DNA from: Seiridium cupressi
Lineage: Eukaryota > Ascomycota > Sordariomycetes > Amphisphaeriales > Sporocadaceae
Assembly: GCA_036674765.1 (NCBI GenBank)
Contig: JARVKI010000017.1
Coordinates: 487,842 to 551,841 of the forward strand
Direction: 5' to 3'
Length of the DNA stretch: 64,000 bases
The notes beneath the pieces are model-generated. The model did no database searches, had not been told where the DNA came from, and was given only the letters and a program-made list of their open reading frames with translations. Positions 43,480 to 53,912 of this stretch are shown here, one piece after another; the stretch's first letter is position 1, and each line of letters opens with the position of its first letter. The position numbers and the translations under genes were made by a program.

Positions 43480-44260
43480 GTGTGCTTCATTGGGATCTCA
43501 GCAGGATACTTGCAAGCAGAACGACCAGTACTGGTTTTCCACCACTCGTTGCGAATGTCACTGACGGGTCGTACATGGTAGGAGCTGCTATGACATCTAG
43601 ATCATGTCTTGCAATGGTTTGCCATCAGTCTAACTTTCGGTAAGCGATCGATCACTAGTGTCCAGTCCTCGGCTTCCTTTAACGCACTTCAGTTCCAATG
43701 CAACCTAGAGCGACCGCAACAGCCGATCCGCTGCTGCTCCCGCTCAATTCCATGTTCTCAGCGTAAGCACCAAGAACCAGGCCACCAGGAGAAGTCCAGC
43801 CGCTGTTGCCAACCGTTGTTCTCAAGCCGGCGCACTGAGACAAGTGCTTCTTCACTAAAACAACAGCGCCAGCATCCCGGAGTCTTTGTACAATTCCCAC
43901 ATCATGTTTAGTTTTTACCCCTACCAAACATAAGGGCCCAGAAGTGGTTTCCATGGAATCAGCTGTGCTTACGATATCTTTCAACAAGATAGGAATGCCA
44001 TGCAAATGACTATGCGGCTGAATCAGTTACAGCTTGGATTGCTCGAGGGAGGAAATACCCGCGCCTGCCCGTCCTGGCTTGTTCCTCTTCCAGGACTTAA
44101 GTTATCGTAAGAACATCTCGGTTGGGCTCGATAACTGCGTGAAAATACTTGTTGACCTAAGAGATTCTTGCCATACATGTTTCGGTCAATCTCGTGGCAT
44201 TCACCTCGCCGGCTTCTAAAGCGTTCGAGAGATCGACTGTTGACTCCATATCTTCTAGTC
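43480..44260 (-). pseudogene. Broken amidase-signature family gene, internally deleted
   Basis: N-terminal pieces read STVDLSNALEAGEVNATRLTE and then FHAVIEPNRDVL with stops. An open stretch from MHGIPILLKDIVSTADSMET includes ILLKDI, the position of the catalytic Lys of the amidase signature family. It runs through RLRDAGAVVLVKKHLSQCAG to a Gly/Ser-rich LSGSSSGSAVAVALG, where the family has its Ser-cis-Ser/nucleophile loop. About 80 bp farther on, DVIAAPTMYDPSVTFATSGGKPVL resembles the C-terminal end of amidases, so most of the middle of the protein is missing. Stops and frame changes near 44160-44010 also break the front. I call it a pseudogene with an internal deletion. Confidence 0.72.
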
Positions 44261-45650
44261 GTTGTTCATGGTCTAGCTGTAATACCGCAGACTGCTGCAA
44301 TTCGGGATAGGGGTGGAAAAGAGTATGGTGACCGTCGTCCTTGTGGTGGGAAGAGGAGATGTACCATTCCCAATCTGTGTTGGATATGAATAAGACGATG
44401 TTCGACACATTTGCATGTGTATTTGGGGACCAAATGGTATTGGGAAGTCTCAAGTCACTTTTCATATGCGCGCGAGCGTACAGGAGCAAGTGAACCAATA
44501 ATTTCATATGCAGACAGCGAGGATTCATTAGCCTCAAAAGACTGTTTTCCTCGTACAGCCGTCGGTTTTGACGTGCATGTAGTAGATCGTGGAGACCTCG
44601 AGACCATTTCCTATATCGGAACATGTTACTTGTAAGAAATTGGTAAGAAAATGATTCCTCTTCTTACTGCTATGCTCATCAACAATTCCCCTCGGCTAGC
44701 GATCTTTGGTAATATCAGCGATAAGAGTTGACTTGTCCGGCAAGGTCGATAAATAATCAATTGCTACTCTAGACATGGTACCGATCGATACAGCTTACAA
44801 CCGGTATAGCAGAATTCTATGTGTGCCGCTGGTATGAGCTACGCTTCTTCCTAGGGTGTGGGAAAATGTTATGACCGTTCACGGGAAAGAATGTGTTTTT
44901 AATTGGTTCACAATTCAATATTAGACTTCGCTTTGGCCAATCATGTAGGCAATCATACTCGCGTTTCCCACAATTCAACCAGGTGCTGATGAGTACACAG
45001 TCAAAAACCCGAGAGATTCACTATAATTGATACTGTCTAATATTTACACAAAGTAATGCACGATGGAGCATAATTCTCAGCCTCCTCTTCCCCTGGATTA
45101 GGAGCCAAACCCCTGCTAAGCGATACCCCACTCGATTCCGGGTCGACGGAGCCGGCTACGCTAAAAAAGTCCGCCAGCCGGAACTTCACCCATAAAAAAA
45201 ACCGATCGTGCAGCAAGCAAAACGCACGTGTAGGTCCATGATCGTCAGGCCAGATAAAGGGGTTTTACCTGCATATCTTGTTGCGTCACAGTTCCCCATA
45301 ATCCAACAACCACCCCGGGGGGCTAATGCACTCGATCAACTCGTGGGTTCGAATTGGCGCTGGGGTTTGACCTCGGAGACACTACCTCCTGATCATCGGT
45401 GCTATTTGACGTCAGATCGGGGAGACTGTATTGATTTGCCTTGTGATTGGCGGAAGGGGATAAGCTGCAACAACCTTTGGCGAGCGCACTTGTCGACCGG
45501 GATTGAGATTTCGGTAAGCTGAGCCGAGTGAACGGTTGGCGCGGTTACAACTCGTATACGCGGAACACGCAACTGGCTCGCCTTGGGAGGGACCGCCGCC
45601 GGTGTGTCAATTCCAGGGGGGACATATCGTGAGGGACATATAGGCCCATC
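44261..45650. other. Intergenic upstream of OMS1
   Basis: About 1.4 kb. It is AT-leaning up to 45.1 kb, then normal composition near OMS1. It contains the OMS1 promoter. No gene recognised; a GGTTCGAAT string near 45345 is discussed among rejected items. Confidence 0.5.
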
Positions 45651-47084
45651 ATGACGATGCAGTCGCGGGCATCAGCACGCCGCGCGGTTAGGGTCGCCAG
45701 CCATTGGTCACCATGCACACAAGGTGTGGTCCGCATATCACATCCAAGCATAGCAATAAGATCAGTACGGAGGGCATCGTCATCCCCAGTCAAGCGATCA
45801 TCACCAAAACCTATACCCGGCAGTAACAAGGCCAAGCCTCTGCCTTTCAAGGCCACGCCTTCTCCGAAATCAGCACCTCAGGAGCCAGCGTCGTCGTCGT
45901 CAACACCAAACCCGGACTCGGGATCCACGACAAGCAATGGCAGCACAGCGCGACAGAAATTCAGCATAGCCGAGCTGGTGCGGACACGCTGGATCGCGCT
46001 CTTCGGCACCGGTGCCGCGGCCCTGTGTATCGGCTCCTTTACAGCATCCTTCATCTGGCAAAACAGCACGCCAGCGCCCGTCTACTGCACCGGCCACGAG
46101 CCGGCGGTGCCCACCGGGCGACCAGCCATACAGTCGCCCCTGGAATTCGACCTGCACCTCGACAAGTCGGAGCACCGCTATGGCATCACGAAGCTGCGCC
46201 GCAAGCTCGGCGCCGAGGCCAAGGGTCACGTGCTGGAGGTGGCCGTCGGGACCGGCAGGAACCTGGAGTTCTACGACTGGGGCAAGCTCATTGCGAAGTT
46301 GGTGACGAAGGGCGAGAGAAACAAGGATCTCCTCGAGAAGAGCGGCTTTGGCCGTTCGAAGATAGAGGATGTCGTAGAGATGGAGAGTTTCACAGGCGTC
46401 GACATCAGCGAGAGCATGCTGGATATCGGGCTCAAGCGCATACGGTCGGTCGTGCCGCACGGGACCGAGATCCTACCCGTCAAGAAACCGGTCTTTGCCG
46501 AGTTGGCAAAGGCCGACGAGGGGAGGTGGTCGCTCAACATGCTGGGAGGCAGATTCAGGATGCTCAAGGGCGATGCGCAGAACGAGCTGCCCAGGCCCAA
46601 AGCAGTGGTGGCGACAGACAAGTACGACACTGTGATCCAGACGTTCGGCCTCTGCAGCGTGCGGGACCCGACGAAACTCCTGGAAAACATGGCGCACGTC
46701 GTGCGGCCGGAGACGGGACGCATCATCCTACTCGAGCACGGCCGCAGCTGGTGGGATCTAGTGAATGGTTTGCTAGATCGCACCGCCAAGGGCCATTTTG
46801 AAAGGTTCGGGTGCTGGTGGAACCGAGATATCGAAATGATTGTCGAGGATGCTCAGCGTAAGATCCCTGGGCTCGAGGTCGTCGAAATGAAGAGGCCTGG
46901 ATGGGGCAAGTTTGGAACCCATTTCTGGATTGAGCTGAGAGTGCGACAAGTCCCAAATGCGAAACAGGAGCCGAGTGCAGCCAAGCCTGCCCATGAACCA
47001 GATGAGAACCAATCTAGCTGGTGGAGTATAGGCTCATCTGCCTTGACGACGAAGCCCAAGAGCGAAGATGAAAAAAAGGATTGA
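45651..47084 (+). CDS. OMS1: Oms1-like mitochondrial methyltransferase
   Basis: Single-exon gene, 477 residues. The N terminus is rich in Arg, Ser and Ala with almost no acidic residues (residues 1-70), as in mitochondrial presequences. A single hydrophobic segment (about 114-136) would anchor it in the inner membrane. The C-terminal part is a class I SAM-dependent methyltransferase: motif I reads VLEVAVGTGRNLEFY (about 194-208), then GVDISESMLDI, DTVIQTFGLCSV and RIILLEHGRSWW. In yeast, Oms1 is a mitochondrial membrane protein found as a suppressor of oxa1 mutants and is linked to respiratory chain biogenesis; its methyl acceptor is uncertain. A second Met two codons in is an equally good start. 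A Lys/Glu-rich tail ends the protein. Confidence 0.88.
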   Translation: MTMQSRASARRAVRVASHWSPCTQGVVRISHPSIAIRSVRRASSSPVKRSSPKPIPGSNKAKPLPFKATPSPKSAPQEPASSSSTPNPDSGSTTSNGSTARQKFSIAELVRTRWIALFGTGAAALCIGSFTASFIWQNSTPAPVYCTGHEPAVPTGRPAIQSPLEFDLHLDKSEHRYGITKLRRKLGAEAKGHVLEVAVGTGRNLEFYDWGKLIAKLVTKGERNKDLLEKSGFGRSKIEDVVEMESFTGVDISESMLDIGLKRIRSVVPHGTEILPVKKPVFAELAKADEGRWSLNMLGGRFRMLKGDAQNELPRPKAVVATDKYDTVIQTFGLCSVRDPTKLLENMAHVVRPETGRIILLEHGRSWWDLVNGLLDRTAKGHFERFGCWWNRDIEMIVEDAQRKIPGLEVVEMKRPGWGKFGTHFWIELRVRQVPNAKQEPSAAKPAHEPDENQSSWWSIGSSALTTKPKSEDEKKD

Positions 47085-47732
47085 GTCAGGACCCTCGTAG
47101 CCCCGGCTGATGTATAATATTCATAATCATGTATCATGTTCACAGTAAGCAGACGAGAATATCAGATCGCATTGAAGAAAAGAATTGACACTGAAAGGGG
47201 AATTTTCTTTTGTTTTTGGCGAGCTCCATGCGTTTTCCTCCTGACTTTTTCCACCGCTCATGTCTAGCGCTCCAGTCGACGGGTCGTAATCAACTCTTCT
47301 CTACATGTACAAGATCTTTTGTCTACCGAAATAGCCCGTTTCGTTCTTTCCATGATATCAATACAATTTTGATCTCTGCGAAAACCCGCCTGCTCACATG
47401 ATGTAAATCGCGAGCTTTACTTTTGGTCCATTTGCGCCATCGTTGCCAACCTGGCCACTCGAATGCCAATATGTATTCGCCGCATGTCTGAGGGCTAGTA
47501 TCGATACCAGCAAGACACGATGAGTATGGGACAAGATTCCCATGAAAACAACACCCCTGATAAATAACAACCACCCATTTTAGAAGATTGGGTACAGGCG
47601 CCATGAACTCCTTTGCAACCCAAAGAAGCACTAGTAGAGCGTAATGTGACAACTATTACGCGGTTCGCGCCCTGGTCTAGACGCCACCCTCAATCGTACA
47701 TATTGTCTCCCGACCTCGGGGAAACGACCTGC
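47085..47732. other. Convergent 3' intergenic region
   Basis: Between the 3' ends of OMS1 (+) and the GDS1-like gene (-). It holds both 3' untranslated regions; no gene recognised. Confidence 0.55.
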
Positions 47733-49042
47733 TTAGAAGTCGTCTAGGAGACAGTCCAGCTCTTCCAACTCGACAGTCTCGGGGCTCCTGTCCCAGTCTA
47801 ACATGGCGTCAAGCTTGGACCAGCCTTCAGCTTCACCTTCTTTCTTGGTAGGCACAGCCAAACTAGGCCGCATTGCTGGGCTCGTAATATAGACCATATG
47901 CGGCAATAAACTTGGAGCTAGGCTGAGGCCTTTCGGTTCGCCAAATAGCAAGTCGTTTTGCACGCCATCATACATGTCAATATGCTCAACCGGATTAACA
48001 GACAGCAGGCTGCCGCTAAGCTTTCGCTTCTGCAGCCCATCCGCGGTTTGTGTAAACTCCCTCTCATCTTTCTCCAATGGCGGCTCGTCCTTCTGTTTCG
48101 AGATGGACGTCGCCGTCCGGTGTCGCGACAAGGACACTGAGCCCATGGGCGTTCCCGGCATCGGCACATCCTCTTCCATGTCATCGAACTCGGGCGATGA
48201 CAGATCTACCTCGGGCGAGAGACTGAGCTCTCTTCTTCGATCGTTATCGGCACTTTCAGCATCTTCCGACGTTGATGTCGAACTCGACAACGAAGGTGTT
48301 GCGATTGCGCGCTGTGCCAATTGAGTTGATGCATCCGGGAGAGGCTGATGCGGGCAAACAGTAAGATAGAAATAAGTTCTTCTCGGATGTACCGTCTCGA
48401 GTTCCTTGGCCAGCGGGCAAGGAGACGAAATTGACCAGCACGAGCGCTTCAGATATCCTGACAATCTCGACGAAATGATTGCGCAAGGGTTTGCAGATCT
48501 TTGGAGAGGGGGGGGGGGAAACCATGTTAGTTTGTCATTTGATGAATGGCTGACGGTGGCTAAACTTACTGCTGAACTATCTTGACCTGGTTCATCAAGA
48601 CGGTGGCAAGCTCCTTGACCAGGTGCGGGCGATTCCTCGACTCTTGCAGGCGCACAATGACAGCCTCGACAATCTCGTCATTGATACCACCCAGATTGAT
48701 GTTCCTCATTTCTGTCAATGCTAAAGACTCGGCCCCGTCCTCCTCGATCGACATGTGCAAACCCGGCGATGGTGGAGGGGTTGTCTCAAACTTGACTGGT
48801 TTCGAGCCCTTCGAGATCGTCGATTTTGATGTATCATTGCTGTCGTGTGATCGCTTCGTCTTCTTGCTCGGGCGGACCAAGTCATCTTCAGACGAGGAGC
48901 TGGAGCGCGAGTTCTTGGGCGACATGGTGGGCGATGTCTTGACGTTGGCTGTGGCCGACTTGGATGAGGCGGGTTTCGATGTTGGCACGTGTATACCGAG
49001 AGAAGACAGCGACAACGACTTGCGGCGAGTATCGTAAGGCAT
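47733..49042 (-). CDS. GDS1-type winged-helix domain protein
   Basis: Exons 49042-48570 and 48498-47733 join in phase to 412 residues. A conserved region spans the junction: INDEIVEAVIVRLQESRNRP, VKELATVLMNQVKIVQQSA and NPCAIISSRLSGYLKRSCW, then LAKELETVHPRRTYFYLTV. This matches the winged-helix region of fungal GDS1-like nuclear proteins. Yeast GDS1 was isolated as a suppressor of nam9-1 and affects nuclear control of mitochondrial function. The flanks are disordered, with Ser-rich acidic stretches and a KKTKR basic patch (about residue 60) that could be a nuclear signal. The C terminus has a conserved-looking acidic end (ELEELDCLLDDF). The intron acceptor follows an 11-base C run on the coding strand. 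A DNA-binding role is inferred from the fold. Confidence 0.75.
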
Positions 49043-52000
49043 GGCGAGGGTCTGAGGGTGTTTTAAGGGGTTGATCTTGTAGTCGTATTAGGTGTAGGTA
49101 AGAAAGTTCCGGGCTGTGTTGAACTATGTATGGCACGGCTGCAGGACGGACACAGCCAAAGTAGTGAAGGCCGGGGGGAAGTGATGGGTATGATGCGAGC
49201 GGGTTACAATACAATGGCAACGAAGATAGTACTACAACAAAAGTATGGGTTACGCCGGGGTCGGTTAGAGATGGGAAAGGCGGTGGACAGAGAGATGCAT
49301 GCAATCAATGAATAAATCGAAGGGGTACGGGATGTGTAGGGTAGGGGGGGGGAGAAGGCGGCGGGCGGCGTCGATGGATGATGGATGGTGTGAAAACAGT
49401 GCGTTGTCGATGCGACGAATAGAAAGGAGTCAATATGGGCGGAAGCAGAAAAGCACCTTCTCCAGTAGCCCCGTAACTAACAGACCCTGGCTCTACTCAA
49501 CAGCACAGCTACACCGACGAGGTACCTGCTCTACGGTCTGAGGATTGGATCAGATGGGCCTGGAATGGAGTGACGGGGGGGTGGGGAGCCTGGTTGGTGG
49601 TGAAGGGTAAGGGAAGGGCGACGTCAGGGATGTGTCAAGGCTGTGGCAGGCTGCGAGAAAGTGAGCACTGAGGACAGGCAAGGGACGGCGACGGGCGCAA
49701 AACTTCGTGCAGATTTTGGATCGACGGGGGAAAAAAAAACTTCTGGGTATGCGGAATGGAGGAAAAGTGACATTCGTCTAGGCTCTGTGTTTGGGCCCAC
49801 TCGAGGTACCCGAGCAAGGGAGCTGTGCAGGGATCATCGCTTGCTTCGAGAATGGCTGGAGCCCGCCAGACGGCTGCTCATTGGCTCTTTCCTTCCGGCT
49901 GCGTGGTCAAAGTGTTCGTCTTGTGTTTTAGGGGTCTTCGTTTTTCACAAGTCCTGAAGTCCCTCCGTTGTTAGTGCGCATCAACCGCCACTTGTACGTA
50001 ACTAATTTAGATGCGTTGTTTTGCCTTTTCAGCACCCATCTCGAGCCGACTAGTTATTTAGTTGACGACCTCGAGCCGTTGATTAGTTGAGAGGGGGGCA
50101 GCAAGAGACTCAATAGCCATGAGGTCAGAGGGATCGCATGAGAAGATAAATAAAAGATTGGCAAGTAGCGGTAAGTGAAAATGCAATGCATGCATGCATA
50201 CATCGAGTTGCATTACTCCTTGATCAGGATGCGTGCGCCTGCACTTGCCGCACGCTGCATCTCCAAAAGCAGTTCCGCTGCGGTTTTGATTGGGCGGAGT
50301 AACCGGCTATGGTACGTAGTTCAAACGGAAAAGCTGGCAGGGCGAATGACATGAAAGTCTCTGTCGTCAGCCTTGCCCCCAAATGTAGACTCCCTCCGTC
50401 GAGCCAGGGGTGACAGTGCGAATTGACTAGGACGCAGCGGAAAACAGCTGCTCCAGGCTAGTGTTTGTTCATAGTCATGGAAATACAACTGGTACTAACT
50501 ACCATCGTCAAGAGCAGGGAGGGAAGGGGTGGAAAAAAAGAAGAGAAAAAGAAAAAGTCGTGTAAGCGGAGACCAAAACATCAACCCGCCGGATCACCAG
50601 GGAAATGTCAAGCGTTGAGCGTTCCTGCACCCGCCGGCACCTCTTTAGGTTACGCTGGCGAGGTTTCATGCCGTTGCCGGATGCACACTCCTCTATTCCC
50701 AGCGGTCCCGCCTCTTCCCTTTCCTCTGGCGCCCTGCCCAACTAACACTCCAAGCACCCTGCCGCAAACATGATGATGCCAGGCAAAAGGCTATCGGATG
50801 CGGTGTTACACGACTCGTCAGCCCAAACCTTCGTGCATCCCTCAGATTTCCCCAGGTATTTGCCGAATCTTATCTGCTGCTGCCATGTCGTTACTCATAG
50901 CCGTCCCGAACGGGCACAGCAGCATGACTGCATGACTCCCAAGCGCATAAGAGGCCTGTGGTTGCCCAACGTCGGTGCTTATGGTAGATGTCTGTCGATC
51001 TCACTGCCCATCACCACTCCCGTTCGAGACTTCGGATAGCTCCAAATTCTCGCAGCTGCTTTTCGCGCTTGTACCGAGACGACCGGGAGAAACCCCGCGG
51101 GTCGCTAACCAGGCCGGGCTGGGCTCGACATTGTAGCACGCCTCGGCACTACGACCGACTGGGCTGCTCGCTAACCCGCGAATGGAGCCCAGCTGCGTTT
51201 GCGACCGCTTGGCACCGAATATATGACGTTCGGCTACCGACTGCTCACGCGAGAGCCTGCAGCAGTTTTTTTGCGCACATCATCTCATTGGGCCATGCTG
51301 CATATTGCTAAGTTCGCTTTGGGAGTCATATCTCCACCTCGAGATCTTGATCGAGGTTGCATTGAAGAGCCTTCCCCAATCCTTTTGGCTAGCACACCCT
51401 CGGAACTGTCTGACTCGTGATATGCCAAACCACCTCCTACTCGCCCAGTCATAGTAGGCAACAGTGTGCTGACTCCAACGAGGCAAATCATTGACGTTCC
51501 GAAGACACCTTCAGCACCGGCATTTTGCATGTGTCTAATTATTCTCTCTATCACCCGAAGCCTACAGAGCGGCGAACAATGCCATTGCGAACACAATCAG
51601 CTCGATGCACTCCTGAATCGTAGAAATGCTTTTGACGCTATGATAACCTAGTATCTCCCCGTCGCACATGGCCCGCCGCATTCCTATTGGCTGATGTATT
51701 CGAGCCAATGAACCTTCTTACAGTGCCAAAGCTGACCATCAAACATGTTGCCTGTCGAGCTGTGGCCATTTTGTGCAACAATGTCATTTATGGTCTGCAT
51801 TTTCCAGCAGCTTCAGCTTCGCCGGCCCGAGGCGTCGAATCGGCTCCACCATTTTTGACATGACCCGCCCGATCTCATCTCATCCCTCGACGTTAAGGAA
51901 CTACATGCGACAAAGTACGAGACCCAGCTCCCATGGCATCCGTCCCTGAATTGACGGCATTTTATCCAGGCACAGTACCTTGGGTTTGCAGTCACCTCAT

Positions 52001-53912
52001 TATCACGCGAGTTTGACGTTCATGCAGCCCCAGAGCTGAGTCTGACAACGAGTCAGTAGCATGGTTTATAGCCGGTTGACTTTCCCAAGCTCAACATACT
52101 CCACCACATAAACGCTGGTCATGAGCTCTAGCTCATGCAGCTTCATGGGCCTATCCAAACTCAAACTATTACCGCGAATGGGCGTACCAAGTAAGGTACT
52201 CGAAACAGTCGCATCATAGCCCATCTTCGATGCCCGTTGCCGGTACGATAGTCGTATGACCTATCGTGCGAGCTGCTGCCAAGACTGCGATAAGCATAGG
52301 AAACTCGCCAATACAACCCGCTAGACCCTCTTGGGATCGTGTCACTTTTTTCCCATTCCAGGCTGCTCCCCTAGAATGAACCTTCGTATGGAGCTCTTTA
52401 CTCCATCCGTCAGCCGGCAACCGGAGAGCTGTTGTAGATTGCAGGAGAGTTTCCCCGACTCCTGTGTCGAACTCGTCTGGGCTTGCTGCCAAGACATGGC
52501 AATGCGAGGCACCTTCTTTGGCATCTAGTCAGTATAGCAAGCCCCATATTTCCAGACCGAGCATATAACAGCCCTTTTTGGATGACGCCCCTGCATCACG
52601 CACGTGTCCGCTGAACCCAGGATGCTGACAACCAACCACAAGCCATTATGACATGAATCGACCGTAAGTTGGGCCGGTCATTGTAAAATAGGTAGACTAA
52701 CTATACTTTGTATATTACTTCATGTGTATCCCTGCTACGACCTGCTAGTAGATCCTACGGGGCGTCTCTTACGGACGAGACATTTAACCTACATGGTTAT
52801 CTGATGAACACTTGCAAGATTCCCTGCCTTCCGACAAGGGGTAGGAGTCGCAGACAGGACGAACGGCCCTACCCAAACATTCGGTACGCATGTTTTGTCA
52901 TGATTTCTCGTTTACCCACAGCTGCGCAGCTGGTGCTCCCTGTTCAGTGACAAAGTCTGAAGCACAATGGGGGGCTTACTTCAGGATCGTGCTACATGCC
53001 ACACTTTCAACATGGGCTCTGTGGCTCTACATCACGACATATACATATGTGCATGGCATCACTGCATCGTAAGCTGAGCCAAGTCAAGATAGAAGAGGAA
53101 CAATGGACGGGTCAGCGCCCGAGTAGGACCGATTGCTCAGATGCTCTCACCCCAAGTCAGACCAACAACATAGTCGTCGACCTTCCGCCGCCATTGTCAG
53201 GGGGGGAATCGATGCACCAGCTGATCAGAAGGAGAAAATGCCTTCTACGCGGGGCAATTCAGCCACAGAGTTTGTTTCTAATTTATATCGATTTACACAA
53301 GCACGTCTCGCTGATCTATTTACCTACTCAATACAATACCGCAAAATGTATCGCCTGAGAACCAATATCGGCCCAGTCCGTTTTGCTTCAGTATTATCCT
53401 CGAATCATAAGGCTAGCATGGTATCCTTATCTCATGAAATGAAATTCTTTCACACGGGCCTGTTACCTTCTCAATGCTGGTACAGGTATGCCAGGGCTGC
53501 TTCTGTTGAGTGGATGATAGGCCTCTGGCGGGGGTAGGCGAACCCTCGGAGGCTCTGTTGGTGGTTGTGGCTGACGCCGCATCGACCGTGGCACGAAACC
53601 CGTTGCGCCGGCCGAAAATACGAAGGTGCTGCTTGCCGCAAACCGAGGAATCGCATGAGACTTTTGAGGTCCTTTGGGTGTGCATGGTCCACTGCCGCCT
53701 CCCGGTCCACCCACATACCATGTGTGCGCCTGCGAAGGCCGGTTCCGAAAGCGCCTTCTGCCACTGTTTGTGTTGCTCTTCTCTTCGTGCGACTCCATTC
53801 CCTGCGCACCCCTTCGCTCATAAGCATCTATCTGGATGTATCCCTTCACCTCATCAGGTGTAAGCTCATTCGTTGGCTCCTGCTCCTAGCAATGCCCATC
53901 GATCTTGTATCT
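49043..53912. other. Long gene-free region upstream of the GDS1-like gene
   Basis: Nearly 4.9 kb without a convincing gene. Open frames of 60-135 codons occur on both strands, but none shows a domain, splice-bounded coding pattern or family signature. It holds G-rich runs (near 49346 and 49577), a purine-rich tract at about 50511-50557 and CT-rich stretches. A minus-strand frame at 53463-53849, rich in Gly, Pro and Arg just downstream of PAN2, could be an unrecognised small gene or 3' sequence. The region may be a long regulatory region and leader for the GDS1-like gene. Confidence 0.5.

Noticed and set aside
45330..45420. Possible tRNA, from a GGTTCGAAT string
   Set aside because: The flanking bases do not pair as a T arm, and no acceptor stem or A box at the right distance was found.
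46025..46801. 258-codon plus-strand frame inside OMS1
   Set aside because: Shadow of the GC-rich OMS1 coding frame; OMS1 has clear methyltransferase motifs in its own frame.
53463..53849. Gly/Pro/Arg-rich minus-strand frame just downstream of PAN2
   Set aside because: I tried to join it to PAN2 as a last exon but found no donor in phase; without homology it is not called as a gene.
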